NCBI RefSeq assembly: GCF_027105095.1
Contig: NZ_CP114278.1
Span: forward strand, 558,001 to 622,000
Origin: Brevundimonas vesicularis
GTDB taxonomy: Bacteria; Pseudomonadota; Alphaproteobacteria; Caulobacterales; Caulobacteraceae
Direction of reading: 5' to 3'
DNA length: 64,000 nt
The stretch's first letter is position 1. Each line of letters opens with the position of its first letter. Shown piece by piece: positions 44,284 to 54,291 of this stretch. The notes beneath the pieces were generated by a model that was given only the letters and a program-made list of their open reading frames with translations, searched no databases and was not told the DNA's origin. The position numbers were made by a program, and so were the translations under genes.

Positions 44284-45375
44284 ATGACCTCCCGTATTCG
44301 CAACGCCTACGACATCCGCGTGGAAGAGGGCGTGCTGACGCCCGATCCGGCGCAGGAGAGCGTGATCACGGCGCTGGAGCGGCTGGAGGTCGATCTGGCC
44401 AAACGCGGCCTGTTCGGCAAGGCGCCGGAGGTGCGGGGCGTCTATCTCTACGGCCCGCCCGGACGCGGCAAGTCGATGCTGATGGACCTGTTCTACTCGG
44501 CGACGCCGGAGCCGCGAAAGACGCGCGCGCACTTTCACGCCTTCATGGCCCGCATCCACGATCTGGTGAAACAGTGGCGTGAGGGGGATGCGAAGACCCG
44601 CAAGGCCGTGTTCGGAACCCACAGGGGCGACGACCCCATCCCGCCGATCGCGAAGCTGATCGCGTCGGAAGCCCGGCTGCTGTGTTTCGACGAACTGCAG
44701 GTCACCGACATCGCCGACGCCATGATCCTGGGCCGGCTGTTCGAAGCCCTGTTCGAGGATCGGGTGGTGCTGGCCATCACCTCGAACCGCGCGCCGGAGG
44801 ACCTCTACAAGAACGGCATCAACCGTCAGCTCTTCCTGCCCTTCATCGACATCATCCGCGAGCGCTGCGTGGTGGTGGAGACGGCCGGGGCGCGGGACTG
44901 GCGGCTGGATCGGATGACCTCGGCCCAAGTCTGGCACACGCCGGACGACCGCGCGGCGTTCGAGGCGTTGTGGCGCGAGCTGAAGGGGGGCGAACCGGAA
45001 GAGCCGGCGCACCTGAGCGTGTTGGGCCGCGATGTGGTGGTGCAGCGCACCGTGGGATCGATGGCGCGGGCGACGTTCGCGGAGCTGTGTGCCAGGCCGC
45101 TGGGGCCGCAGGACTATCTGGCCATCGCCCAGCGGTTCCACACCCTGTTTCTGGAAGATGTGCCGATCCTGAGTTCGGCCAACCACCACGAGGCGCGGCG
45201 TCTGGTGACCCTGGTGGACGCCCTCTATGAGGCCAAGACCAAGCTGATTGTGCTGGCGGCGGCCAAGCCGGAGGCCCTCTATACCGAAGGGGTGGGGGCG
45301 TTCGAGTTCGAGCGCACCGTGTCGCGCTTCAACGAAATGCAGAGCAAGGACTGGCTGGCGCACGTCCAGGATTGA
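44284..45375 (+). CDS. zapE: Cell division ATPase ZapE (AFG1/LACE1 family)
   Basis: 363 residues from ATG 44284. Walker A GPPGRGKS is at 57-64, Walker B LLCFDE ends at 137, and the sensor region ITSNRAPEDLYKNGINRQLFLPFID is conserved. ZapE associates with FtsZ in E. coli; AFG1 homologues act in mitochondrial protein quality control. The AT-rich island begins about 30-40 bases after its stop. Confidence 0.95.
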   Translation: MTSRIRNAYDIRVEEGVLTPDPAQESVITALERLEVDLAKRGLFGKAPEVRGVYLYGPPGRGKSMLMDLFYSATPEPRKTRAHFHAFMARIHDLVKQWREGDAKTRKAVFGTHRGDDPIPPIAKLIASEARLLCFDELQVTDIADAMILGRLFEALFEDRVVLAITSNRAPEDLYKNGINRQLFLPFIDIIRERCVVVETAGARDWRLDRMTSAQVWHTPDDRAAFEALWRELKGGEPEEPAHLSVLGRDVVVQRTVGSMARATFAELCARPLGPQDYLAIAQRFHTLFLEDVPILSSANHHEARRLVTLVDALYEAKTKLIVLAAAKPEALYTEGVGAFEFERTVSRFNEMQSKDWLAHVQD

Positions 45376-45422
45376 GCGGGCAGATCCAATCTAATGAGGG
45401 GTGAATCCGGCTGAGCATTGAT

Positions 45423-45451
45423 TTGACTTGTAAAGTTATAGCTTTAATAAA
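45423..45451 (+). promoter_or_regulatory. Candidate promoter of the island methyltransferase
   Basis: TTGACT (45423-45428) and AATAAA (45446-45451), with a 17-base spacer, lie in a markedly A/T-rich stretch about 35 bases before the methyltransferase start. The -35 match is good; the -10 can also be read one base earlier as TAATAA. Confidence 0.45.
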
Positions 45452-45485
45452 TATCTGATTCTGTTATCTTTTTGTTGAGGTGCAG

Positions 45486-46118
45486 ATGGCTGACGCTACA
45501 TACAATTTGAACGGCGGCTTTAAGCCAACAGCGAAGAGATTTGCTGACCTGAACGGGCCAGATTTCTTTCCAACTCCGGCTTGGGCAACGCATGCTCTTG
45601 TTGAAAGTGAGAAATTTTCGGGCGAAATATGGGAGTGCGCGTGCGGGGATGGAGCAATGTCGCGTGTCCTCGAAAGGGCAGGGCCAGTTATAAGCTCAGA
45701 TCTGTATGATAGAGGTTACGGAGAAGTTGGATTAGATTTCCTCGAATCAACAAAAACCGCAGATAACATTGTAACAAACCCACCATTCAACGCTGCGGAA
45801 GGATTTGTTCGGCAAGGGGTAAAGCTTGCAAATAAAAAATTTGCACTGTTACTCAGGTTGGCGTTTTTGGAGGGCGCGAATAGAGCGTCAACGATATTTA
45901 AGGACACGCCGCCTAGCAGGGTGTGGGTCTTTAGCGAAAGGATAACTTTCTATCCAGCAGGAGCGGTACAAGGCGGTAGTGGAACTACAGCGTACGCATG
46001 GTTTGTCTGGGATAAAGACGCCGAACAGCGAACAGATCTTTTGTGGTTGCCGCCGGGGTATAAGAAAAAATTCTCTAGTACCCGAGAGACGTTAGATAGT
46101 CGCGACCTTTTTGCGTGA
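45486..46118 (+). CDS. Phage-like SAM-dependent DNA methyltransferase (N6-adenine type) in AT-rich island
   Basis: 210 residues from ATG 45486, with GAGG five bases upstream; a GTG at 45480 is also in frame. The SAM site ECACGDGAMSRVL (motif I at 51-56) precedes NPPF at 98-101 (motif IV), an order and spacing like small adenine methyltransferases of phages. FFPTPAWATHALVE near the N-terminus is also typical of phage homologues. No target-recognition domain is obvious, and no restriction gene is recognised beside it. Base composition and codon use (many A/T third positions) differ sharply from all neighbours. The 3' end overlaps the convergent gene by 44 bases. Confidence 0.7.
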   Translation: MADATYNLNGGFKPTAKRFADLNGPDFFPTPAWATHALVESEKFSGEIWECACGDGAMSRVLERAGPVISSDLYDRGYGEVGLDFLESTKTADNIVTNPPFNAAEGFVRQGVKLANKKFALLLRLAFLEGANRASTIFKDTPPSRVWVFSERITFYPAGAVQGGSGTTAYAWFVWDKDAEQRTDLLWLPPGYKKKFSSTRETLDSRDLFA

Positions 46119-46398
46119 TTTCTAGTCCATCATTCCGACGGATTGCGAACCCGCGTGAAAACGGACTTCTTGAGCTGCCTTGATGGCAAACCACGTTGCC
46201 TACAATCTGGTAGTAAAGAGGCTCGCCGGAGCGTGTCTTTGAGATCGCGCGATCCTGTGGGGTGATCGTTATATAATTTCCGACCTCTGCTTTAACCTCA
46301 GTCGTGCTGGCAAATCCATTTGGCTTGCTGCGGGCTACAAGCAGCGCGGCTATGCGCATTTCGCTTTCCGGCGTGCGATTGTTTTTGGTTTTAGCCAT
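46075..46398 (-). CDS. Small winged-helix-like protein in AT-rich island
   Basis: 107 residues from ATG 46398 (MAKTKNNRTPESEM), chosen because AGGGGA lies six bases upstream; the frame extends to 46425 only via GTG. The first half, MRIAALLVARSKPNGFASTTEVKAEV, reads as a helix-turn-helix start. The second half, YQIVGNVVCHQ…GFAIRRNDGLEITQKGRDYLTSLG, resembles winged-helix tails found beside restriction or phage proteins. No nuclease motif is seen. Composition is foreign like the methyltransferase gene that it overlaps tail-to-tail. Function not known. Confidence 0.55.
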   Translation of the reverse strand: MAKTKNNRTPESEMRIAALLVARSKPNGFASTTEVKAEVGNYITITPQDRAISKTRSGEPLYYQIVGNVVCHQGSSRSPFSRGFAIRRNDGLEITQKGRDYLTSLGY

Positions 46399-46570
46399 AG
46401 TATTTCCCCTTGCTGATATCGGCACTTAAGGTTGCATTTTCGCCTCCGCAAGGGGTGTAATCCGCGTTCGGCGAATGGTGGTCCATTTTTCTGTTCTGAC
46501 GAATTTGGCTGGGTTCTCGCGCGAGAGTGAGTGAAGCTCTAGGGTATCGGCTGACCTTCGGAGTGTCTTC

Positions 46571-47080
46571 ATGCGCCCCCTCGCCTTCGCCCCCGCCTCA
46601 ATGGCCGCTCTGGCCTTCGCCGTTTCGCCGCTGACGGCGGGAGGAGCGTTCGCCCAGACGGGGCCGGCTGCGGCCAGTCGCGGTCTGACGCCGGGCGAGG
46701 TCGGGACGTGGATCACCGGGCTGGGCGGGCGCGTCGGGCCGGTGCAGACCGAGAACGGCCTGACCTTCTTCACCGTGACCAATGCGGGCCTAACCTGGGC
46801 TGTCTTCTTCTATGGCTGCGAGGCGTCTGGCTGCGGCGAGGTTCAGTTCAGCGCGGTGGTGCCGGGCGCCGGGGCCACGCTGGACAAGGTGAACGCCTGG
46901 AACCGCGACAACCGCTATCTGAAAGCCTTCCATACTGCGGCCGAAACGCCGACGGCGACGGTGCAGTACGATATCGTCGTGCTGTCGGGCGAAGGCGTGG
47001 CGCAACTGGCGGACCCGCTGACGGTCTGGCTGCAACTGCTGCCGAAGTTTGCGGGCCAGATGGGGTATGTGGCGCCGTAA
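46571..47080 (+). CDS. Exported YbjN domain protein
   Basis: 169 residues with a signal peptide ending GGAFA-QT. The YbjN fold is suggested by LTWAVFFYGCEASGCGEVQF and VNAWNRDNRYLKAFHT, the latter a hallmark. YbjN-type proteins are implicated in stress tolerance but are poorly understood; this exported form is common in Caulobacterales. It is the first native gene after the AT-rich island. Confidence 0.75.
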   Translation: MRPLAFAPASMAALAFAVSPLTAGGAFAQTGPAAASRGLTPGEVGTWITGLGGRVGPVQTENGLTFFTVTNAGLTWAVFFYGCEASGCGEVQFSAVVPGAGATLDKVNAWNRDNRYLKAFHTAAETPTATVQYDIVVLSGEGVAQLADPLTVWLQLLPKFAGQMGYVAP

Positions 47081-47087
47081 TGATGTC

Positions 47088-47232
47088 CCTCTCCCGGTGG
47101 GACAGGGCTTGAGCACACGGCGGCGATAGCCGTCGTTCTGGTGCGAAAGGGTGAGGGTCGGGTCGCGCGAGCTGGCCCACCGGCGGGCCCTCATCCGGCC
47201 CTTCGGGCCACCTTCTCCCCACGGGAGAAGGG
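47088..47232. repeat. Degenerate REP-like element between YbjN gene and mdh
   Basis: The right half contains GGCCCTTCGGGCC and CTTCTCCCCACGGGAGAAG hairpins preceded by CCCTCATCC, a common alphaproteobacterial REP form. The left half (CCCTCTCCCGGTGGGACAGG) is a worn counterpart. It is non-coding. Confidence 0.6.
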
Positions 47233-47243
47233 AAGAAAGAAAA

Positions 47244-47269
47244 GGGCCTGCGGATCGCTCCGCAGGCCC
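47244..47269 (-). terminator. Terminator of mdh
   Basis: GGGCCTGCGG and CCGCAGGCCC pair perfectly around ATCGCT. On the minus strand the stem is followed by TTTTCTTTC, and it lies 24 bases past the mdh stop. Confidence 0.88.
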
Positions 47270-47293
47270 CTCGCCATTCGATCGTCGCGCGGC

Positions 47294-48268
<975 letters not shown>

Positions 48269-48394
48269 TTATTGCGTGTGCGAAAGGGGATTAATCGTGC
48301 GGGCGGTCTAGACCCCTCGCGCGGCTGTCGCAAGAACCTCGCTTTACGGCCTTGGTCAGGCTTGCGAAGGTCCGGCGACAACCGGAGGATTTCG

Positions 48395-49291
48395 ATGCGC
48401 CGTTCATTCGCTTTCGCCCTGCTGCTGGCGTCGGTCGCCACGCCTGTGCTGGCCCAGACGCCGCCCGCGACGATCGGCGACCGCTATATTCCCGCACCCT
48501 GGTGGATGCGCGATCCGGTAATCGCCTCGGTCGGCCAAGTGCGGGTGGAGATTCAGGCCAACCGCGCCTTCGTTTCGGCCAGCTTCCAGTCGGTGGACCG
48601 CAGTGTCGCCGAGGCCTCGCGCGCCGCCGCCGATCAGGTGCGGGCGCTGAGCCAAGCCTTGTCGGCCTATGGCGCGGACAAGGTTCGGGTCGAGACCAGC
48701 GTCACCACCCGGCCGCTCTATGACCAATACCGCGACGAAAACGGGGTGATGCGCGACAACACCCGCGCCGACCGCGTGGCCCGCTATCAGGCCGACGCTT
48801 CGGTCAATGTGACGGTGCGCGACGTGCGGCTGATCGAGCGTGTCTATGCGACCATCGTGGCCTCGCGTCCGACCTCGATCGGACAGGTGAACTTCAACCT
48901 GGAGCCGGACAACAGCTGGAAGGCCAATCTGCAGGCCGAGGCGATGAAGGATGCGCGTCGCCGGGCCGAGGCGGCGGCGACCAACGCGGGCGCGACCCTC
49001 GGGCGGGTCAAGATCATCGATCCGTCGGGCCGAGTCTGCCAGACGGACGTCCTGGCGGGCTGGCCTTCCTATGCCGCCAGCGGCGCGGGGCAGGAAACGA
49101 CGGTGGACGATATCGTGGTGACGGGCGCACGGTCGCAAGCACGCATGGAATATGCCGCGCCGCCAGCTCCGCCCCCTCCGCCCGGAGGCGGCGCGCCCAG
49201 CGAGGCGCAGATCGAGGCGGCGCGTCTGGCGCTGCAACCGCCGTTGCAGACCCTGACCGACAGCGCCTGCGTCATCTACGGACTGAACTGA
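48395..49291 (+). CDS. Exported SIMPL (DUF541) domain protein
   Basis: 298 residues from ATG 48395 with a GGAGG site. A signal peptide ends PVLA-QT. The SIMPL domain is indicated by SVGQVRVEIQANRAFVSASFQSVD, YGADKVRVETSVTTRPLYDQYRDE, VNVTVRD and LQAEAMKDARRRAEAAATNAG. A proline/glycine-rich linker (PAPPPPPGGGAP) precedes the last 30 residues. The protein is periplasmic with unknown function. Its stop shares one base with the start of the HIT gene. Confidence 0.88.
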   Translation: MRRSFAFALLLASVATPVLAQTPPATIGDRYIPAPWWMRDPVIASVGQVRVEIQANRAFVSASFQSVDRSVAEASRAAADQVRALSQALSAYGADKVRVETSVTTRPLYDQYRDENGVMRDNTRADRVARYQADASVNVTVRDVRLIERVYATIVASRPTSIGQVNFNLEPDNSWKANLQAEAMKDARRRAEAAATNAGATLGRVKIIDPSGRVCQTDVLAGWPSYAASGAGQETTVDDIVVTGARSQARMEYAAPPAPPPPPGGGAPSEAQIEAARLALQPPLQTLTDSACVIYGLN

Positions 49292-49689
49292 TGGGGTTCG
49301 AGGTCGCGCCCGCCTTCGAGGCGGGCTCCCTCGCCGCCGCGGAATGGCCGCTGTGCCATGTGCGGCTTCAGGACGACGCCCGCTTTCCCTGGCTGATCCT
49401 GATCCCGCGCGTCGAGGGGGCGGTGGAGCTGGAAAACCTCAGCGTCGAACAGCGAGCCGTGTTGATGGAGGAGACGGTGCGGGCCGGGGCGCTGGTTCGG
49501 CGGCTGGGTGCGGTCGAAAAACTGAACGTCGGCGCCATCGGCAATGTGACGGCGCAACTGCATGTCCATGTGGTCGGCCGCCGCCGCGACGACGGTCTCT
49601 GGCCCGATCCGGTCTGGGGTCGCGGACCGGTTATTCCGTATGCGGACGGTGAGCGGGCGCGGCGGCTGACGATCGTCTCCGGCGGCTAG
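49291..49689 (+). CDS. HIT family nucleotide hydrolase
   Basis: 132 residues. The HIT motif QLHVHVVGR (HxHxV) is near 90-98; LILIPRVEGAVELENLS and NVGAIGNVTAQLH precede it. Such proteins hydrolyse dinucleoside polyphosphates or adenylated substrates. The ATG overlaps the TGA of the SIMPL gene by one base, and the 3' end overlaps the convergent aldo-keto reductase by 4 bases. Confidence 0.9.
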   Translation: MGFEVAPAFEAGSLAAAEWPLCHVRLQDDARFPWLILIPRVEGAVELENLSVEQRAVLMEETVRAGALVRRLGAVEKLNVGAIGNVTAQLHVHVVGRRRDDGLWPDPVWGRGPVIPYADGERARRLTIVSGG

Positions 49690-50522
49690 ATGATATCCAG
49701 CGGCACGGCGTGTTTCGGGGGCGGGAAGGCCGCATCCAGCCGTTCCAGGTCTTCCAGGTCGAACTGGATGTCCAGAGCGTCGGCGTTGGCCTCGACGTGT
49801 TCGACGGAACTGGCCTTGGGGATGGCGATGACGCCGTCGTGGCGCAGGACGGCGGCCAGCGCCACCTGGGCCGGGCTGGCGGAATGGCGATTGGCGATGT
49901 CGCGGATCAGGGGCTGTTCCAGCAGTTCGCCCCGCCCAAGCGGCGAATAGGCCATCATCGGCATGTCGCGCGCCTGCATCCACGGAAAGAGGTCGAACTC
50001 CACCCCGCGCGAGGCGAGATTATAGAGCAGCTGGTTGGCGGCGCAGTCCTCGCCCCCCTCGATCTCCATCAGCTGCTCCATGGCGCGCAGGTCCAGGTTC
50101 GACACGCCCCAGCGGGCGATCATCCCCTCGTCGACCAGGTCGCGGAAGGCCTCGACGGTCTCCTCCAGCGGCACATGGCCTTCCCAGTGCAGCAAGTAGA
50201 GGTCCAGCCGCTCGACGCCGAGCCGTTCCAGCGACTTCTCGCAGGCCAGCATCATCTTCATCTCCGACGCGTTCTCGGGCCGGACCTTGGAGACCAAAAA
50301 GACCTCATCGCGGCGTCCGGCGATGACCTCGCCCACCAGACGTTCCGAGCGACCGTCGCCATACAGTTCGGCCGTGTCGATCAGGGTCATGCCCAGGTCG
50401 ATGCCGCGCGCCAGGGCCTGCTGCTCCTCATCGCGCCAGGCCGGGTCGTCGCCCAGCTCCCAGGTGCCTTGGCCGAGGGCGGGAACGGTCGTACCGTCCG
50501 CAAAGGTGACGAGGCGGGTCAT
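49686..50522 (-). CDS. Aldo/keto reductase
   Basis: 278 residues. The catalytic tetrad is D49, Y54 (DTAELYGDG), K79 (LVSKVRP) and H112 (YLLHWEG). The C-terminal NADPH region IAIPKASSVEHVEANADAL is present. The group resembles YeaE/MPH1-type AKRs acting on methylglyoxal or other aldehydes; the substrate is inferred. It is divergent from the epoxide-hydrolase-like gene with 47 bases between starts. Confidence 0.9.
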   Translation of the reverse strand: MTRLVTFADGTTVPALGQGTWELGDDPAWRDEEQQALARGIDLGMTLIDTAELYGDGRSERLVGEVIAGRRDEVFLVSKVRPENASEMKMMLACEKSLERLGVERLDLYLLHWEGHVPLEETVEAFRDLVDEGMIARWGVSNLDLRAMEQLMEIEGGEDCAANQLLYNLASRGVEFDLFPWMQARDMPMMAYSPLGRGELLEQPLIRDIANRHSASPAQVALAAVLRHDGVIAIPKASSVEHVEANADALDIQFDLEDLERLDAAFPPPKHAVPLDII

Positions 50523-50569
50523 GTCCGTCCTGACGATAATGAGCGGCGAAAACGCCGTCGGAGGAAGCG

Positions 50570-51541
50570 ATGCGAACCCGGCATATCAAGACCGACGGTC
50601 TGGTCCAACAGGTTCTGGAGGCCGGGTTCGAGGATGACAACGCGCCGCTGGTCCTGCTGATCCACGGTTTTCCAGAACTGGGGATCAGCTGGCGCGCCCA
50701 GGTCGAGGCGATCTCGCAGGCGGGCTATCATGTCGTCGCCCCGGACATGCGGGGCTATGGCGGGACCGACAAGCTGGCAGGTGTCGAGGCCTACTCGATC
50801 CTGCATCTGGTCGGGGACATGGTCGATTTGGTCCGGTCGCTGGGCAAGGATTCTTGCGTGGTCATAGGCCATGACTGGGGCGCGCCGGTGGCCTGGCATT
50901 GCGCCCTGCTGCGGCCGGATCTGTTCACGGCGGTCGCGGGCCTGTCGGTACCGTTCCAACCGCGCCGACCCAAGGGACCGCCCACCGCCGCCATGGCCGC
51001 CATCTCGAAACGGGCCGGGCTGGGCGACCTCTATATCAGCCGGTTCCAGGCGCCGGATGCGCACCTTGCGCTGGACGCCGATTCAGCGATAGCGCTGAGG
51101 AAACTGTTCTACGCCTACGACGGCGCGACCCCCGCCGATCGCAGATCGACCGGCTTCATGCCCGAGGGCGTGGCCCTGCTCGACACCATCGCCGACGACG
51201 CGACCCTGCCGCCATGGATGAGCGAGGCGCATTTCGATGAATATGTGCAGGCCTTTTCGGCGGGCGGGTTCGAAGGACCCCTGAACTGGTATCGGGCGAT
51301 GGACCTGAACTGGTCGCTGACGGCCTTTGTTCAGGACCAAAAGATCGCCCCGCCCGCCCTGTTCATCGTGGGCGAGGACGACCCGGTGCGCCACTACGCT
51401 GGCGGGCATGAGGCGGGTCTGAAGGACTGGGCGCCCAACCTGATCCGATCCGTCGTCGTGCCGGGCGCGGGCCACTGGATTCAGCAGGAACGGGCGGACG
51501 AGATCAACTGCCTGCTGCTGAATTTCCTGAAGGGCCTCTAG
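50570..51541 (+). CDS. Alpha/beta hydrolase, epoxide hydrolase-like
   Basis: 323 residues. The oxyanion motif HGFPE is at 32-36, the nucleophile elbow GHDWGAP puts D102 as nucleophile, and [11 protein letters not shown] near the C-terminus gives the catalytic histidine. An aspartate nucleophile with HGFPE points to epoxide hydrolases or haloalkane dehalogenases rather than esterases. No signal peptide. It overlaps the convergent LLM gene by 4 bases. Confidence 0.88.
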   Translation: MRTRHIKTDGLVQQVLEAGFEDDNAPLVLLIHGFPELGISWRAQVEAISQAGYHVVAPDMRGYGGTDKLAGVEAYSILHLVGDMVDLVRSLGKDSCVVIGHDWGAPVAWHCALLRPDLFTAVAGLSVPFQPRRPKGPPTAAMAAISKRAGLGDLYISRFQAPDAHLALDADSAIALRKLFYAYDGATPADRRSTGFMPEGVALLDTIADDATLPPWMSEAHFDEYVQAFSAGGFEGPLNWYRAMDLNWSLTAFVQDQKIAPPALFIVGEDDPVRHYAGGHEAGLKDWAPNLIRSVVVPGAGHWIQQERADEINCLLLNFLKGL

Positions 51542-52542
51542 GCCGCCTGCTTCGTCGCCATCTGATCACGCACCTCGGCCACGATCTCCAAGCTGCGGAT
51601 GCGGGCGGCGTTGTCGAACATCATGCCGGTGACCATCAGTTCGTCCACGCCGGTCAGGGCGATGAAGTCGGTCAGTTGGCGCTTGACGGTCTCGGGACCG
51701 CCGATGGCGGAATAGAGCAGGCGGCCCTTGGCGCCCGCGATCTGCTGCGGCGTCAGGATCGTGGTGATGTCGTCGACGGGCGGCGGCAGCTTGCCCGGCT
51801 TGCCGGTCGAGAGGCGGGCGAAGCTCTGCTGCATCGAGGTGGACAGGCGCACGCCCTGCTCGTCCGTGTCGGAGGCGAAGACATTGATCGCGGCCATGGC
51901 GTGGGGCTTGGCCAAGCGGTCCGAGGGGACGAACTCGCGGCGATAGAGCGCCAGGGCCTCCAGCAGCAGTTCGGGTGCGAAATGGCTGGCGAAGGCGTAG
52001 GGCAGGCCGAGCTGGCCGGCCAGTTGCGCGCTGAACAGGCTGGAGCCCAAGAGCCAGATCGGCACGCGCAGGCCGGCGCCCGGGACGGCGCGGACGGGCT
52101 GATTCTCGGACGCCGGTTCGAACCACTGGATCAGTTCGACGACGTCGCGCGGAAACTGGTCGGCGCCTTCGAAATAGCGCCGCAGCGCACGGGCGGTGGC
52201 GCCGTCCGTGCCGGGCGCGCGGCCAAGGCCGAGATCGATGCGGCCGGGGAACAGGGTCTCCAGCGTGCCAAACTGTTCGGCGACGACCAGGGGCGCATGG
52301 TTGGGCAGCATGACGCCGCCGGAGCCGACGCGGATGCGCTCGGTCCCCGCCGCGACATGACCGATGACGATGGCGGTCGCGGCGCTGGCGATGCCGGGCA
52401 TGTTGTGATGTTCGGCCAGCCAGAACCGCTCATAGCCGAGCCGATCGGCGGCCTGGGCCAGAGCCAGGGTTTCATCCAGGCCGCGTCGGGCGTCGCCGCC
52501 TTCGACGATGGGGGAAAGGTCGAGAACTGAAAAGGGGATCAT
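51538..52542 (-). CDS. LLM class flavin-dependent oxidoreductase (luciferase-like)
   Basis: 334 residues. [46 protein letters not shown] and [40 protein letters not shown] are typical of the MsnO8/YhbW subgroup of bacterial-luciferase-like monooxygenases. They use reduced FMN or F420; in this lineage FMN is likely. Substrate unknown. Confidence 0.9.
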   Translation of the reverse strand: MIPFSVLDLSPIVEGGDARRGLDETLALAQAADRLGYERFWLAEHHNMPGIASAATAIVIGHVAAGTERIRVGSGGVMLPNHAPLVVAEQFGTLETLFPGRIDLGLGRAPGTDGATARALRRYFEGADQFPRDVVELIQWFEPASENQPVRAVPGAGLRVPIWLLGSSLFSAQLAGQLGLPYAFASHFAPELLLEALALYRREFVPSDRLAKPHAMAAINVFASDTDEQGVRLSTSMQQSFARLSTGKPGKLPPPVDDITTILTPQQIAGAKGRLLYSAIGGPETVKRQLTDFIALTGVDELMVTGMMFDNAARIRSLEIVAEVRDQMATKQAA

Positions 52543-52644
52543 GACGCCTAGATCGGGTCTGTCCCTCGGGGTTCAAGGGCGAGGGTCTGGAACCGCAACC
52601 GGATCAGGCGCTTTAAACTCATCTCGACGAACGGAGACTGCGTC

Positions 52645-52923
52645 ATGACCGACACCGATCCCACCAAGCCCGAAGCGGATTGCGACGACGCCCGCGAAGC
52701 CGCCGACATGGGCGAAAAGCCGGATCTGGGTCACAAGGCGGATACGCTGATCGACGCCCTGGACGGCAGCGATTCGGGATCGGACACGCGGGCGGGTTCG
52801 CTGCGCGGCGGGTCGGCTGCGGGCACGGATGACGACCCCGATTCCGCCAAGATCAATGCGCGTCTGGCTCAAGAAGGGTTGGCCGATAAGGGCGCGGCGG
52901 ATCAGGACGACGCCGCCGACTGA
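52645..52923 (+). CDS. Small acidic hypothetical protein
   Basis: 92 residues, very rich in Asp, Ala and Gly, with GGAG before the ATG at 52645. It has no hydrophobic segment and a low-complexity look ([24 protein letters not shown]), so it is probably disordered. Not recognised. It lies upstream of the lipoprotein-phosphatase-helix cluster in the same direction. Confidence 0.5.
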   Translation: MTDTDPTKPEADCDDAREAADMGEKPDLGHKADTLIDALDGSDSGSDTRAGSLRGGSAAGTDDDPDSAKINARLAQEGLADKGAADQDDAAD

Positions 52924-52998
52924 GCGGGCGCCTTGTCGCCGCCGCAACCATGCGCCACGGTGGCGCTCTGACCCTCTCGGTCCAAGGACGATCTCTCG

Positions 52999-53496
52999 AT
53001 GACGCTTCGCTTGGCGGCCTCCGCCGTCGTGGTTCTGTTTTGCCTCGCAGGATGTGATCGTTCGGCCCAATCGGTCGAGGCCAAGGCTGCGCCCAAAGCG
53101 TCAGCGCCGACCGTCGCTGATGCGACGCCTCCAACAGCCGAAGCGCCCGCTGTTGTAGGGGGGGCTGCGTCAGCCGCGGCCGACGGCGCGCCGTCCTTCG
53201 CGGTCCTCTATCCCGGCGCACAGGTGGACGGGCAGCCGCTGGCCGCTGGCGGCGAGTCCGGGCCGGGCAGTCTGGTCACCTTCACCACCACCGCGTCGCC
53301 GGACGAGGTCGTCGCCTTCTATCGCGAGCGCGCCGAGAAGGCGGGCCTGCGGTCCGTCGCCGGTATGAACCAGGGCGAGACGCGCGCCTATGGCGCGGCG
53401 GCCGACGCTGTAAACGGCGCCTCCTTGCAGGTCGTCGCCACGCCGACCGAGACCGGGGAAACCTCCGTGCAATTGGGCTGGAGCGCGGGTCAGTGA
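52999..53496 (+). CDS. Hypothetical lipoprotein
   Basis: 165 residues. The signal peptide ends in lipobox CLAGC with the modified cysteine near residue 19. A Pro/Ala-rich linker (to ~residue 60) leads to a folded part: FAVLYPGAQVDGQPL, GSLVTFTTTASPDEVVAFYRERAEKAGL and a final VQLGW. The second segment recalls domains where a product is read from a time- or concentration-like series, but no family is named with confidence. The stop overlaps the GTG start of the next gene by 3 bases. Confidence 0.65.
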   Translation: MTLRLAASAVVVLFCLAGCDRSAQSVEAKAAPKASAPTVADATPPTAEAPAVVGGAASAAADGAPSFAVLYPGAQVDGQPLAAGGESGPGSLVTFTTTASPDEVVAFYRERAEKAGLRSVAGMNQGETRAYGAAADAVNGASLQVVATPTETGETSVQLGWSAGQ

Positions 53497-54290
53497 AGCG
53501 CGCCGCCGCCCTCAGCGCGGCGATGGCGACGCTGCTGATCGCGGGTTGCGCGGGCGCGCCTAGGTCGGCGCTTACGATCCCGACCGATGGCTTTCTAAGC
53601 GATCAGGCAATCATCGAACTGGCGGACGCCGCGCCGCCGCCTCCCGCCCAGGGGGGCGCGACGGACCTAGCGGACAAGGCGGCCTCGGCGCGGTTTGTGG
53701 CGCTGGAAGACGGCGATCGATGGCTGTTGGCGACCGCCCATGCCGAGTTGCGTCCGCCCCTGGCCCTGCAACATTTCGACTGCGCTTTGGGCGTGCGGCT
53801 GGGATCGGCCGAGACGCCTGCGCTGGACCGGGTGATGGCGCGGATCTTCCATGACGCGAACAGTGCGGCCGAACGCGTCAAGGCGCGCCACGCGCGGCTG
53901 CGGCCGGTCGGCGACGACCCCAGTCGCCGCGCCTGCCAGACCCTCACGCCGGCAGCGAGACGCAGCGCCTCCTATCCGTCCGGCAGCGCAGCGGTCGCGG
54001 CGGCCTATGGCGAGGCCTTTGCGGCGCTGCAGCCGGACCGGGCCGAGGCCGTGCGCCGGATCGGCCACGAGATCGGGGTCAGCCGCCTAGTCTGCGCCAT
54101 GCATTATCCGACCGATGTCGCGGTCGGCGAACGGATCGGGCGGGACGTCGCGGCCCGCGCCATCGCCAGCCCGTCCTTCCAGGCGGACATGACGGCGGCG
54201 AGGGCCGAGCTCGCGGCCGCGCGTCGCAGCAGCCTGACCAATCCCGGCTGCGCGGCTGAGCGCGCGGCCTTGGCGATCCCCTTGCCCTGA
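53493..54290 (+). CDS. Lipoprotein PAP2/class A acid phosphatase homologue with altered PSGH motif
   Basis: 265 residues from a GTG start at 53493 within the previous stop. A lipobox IAGC (C19) predicts a lipoprotein. The tripartite phosphatase motif is KX6RP at K130-R137-P138, then PSGS at 162-165, then SRX5HX3D at S197, R198, H204 and D208. Position 165 is normally histidine (PSGH), the general acid; here the codon is AGC, Ser. The remaining residues are intact. It may be inactive, act on a changed substrate, or work slowly. One base separates it from the beta-helix gene. Confidence 0.82.
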   Translation: MKRAAALSAAMATLLIAGCAGAPRSALTIPTDGFLSDQAIIELADAAPPPPAQGGATDLADKAASARFVALEDGDRWLLATAHAELRPPLALQHFDCALGVRLGSAETPALDRVMARIFHDANSAAERVKARHARLRPVGDDPSRRACQTLTPAARRSASYPSGSAAVAAAYGEAFAALQPDRAEAVRRIGHEIGVSRLVCAMHYPTDVAVGERIGRDVAARAIASPSFQADMTAARAELAAARRSSLTNPGCAAERAALAIPLP

Positions 54291-54291
54291 T

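Noticed and set aside
45376..46570. Integrated phage or genomic island with att sites
   Set aside because: No integrase, no tRNA at the edge, and no direct repeat at the borders could be seen; only the composition and the two genes suggest transfer, so att sites are not claimed.
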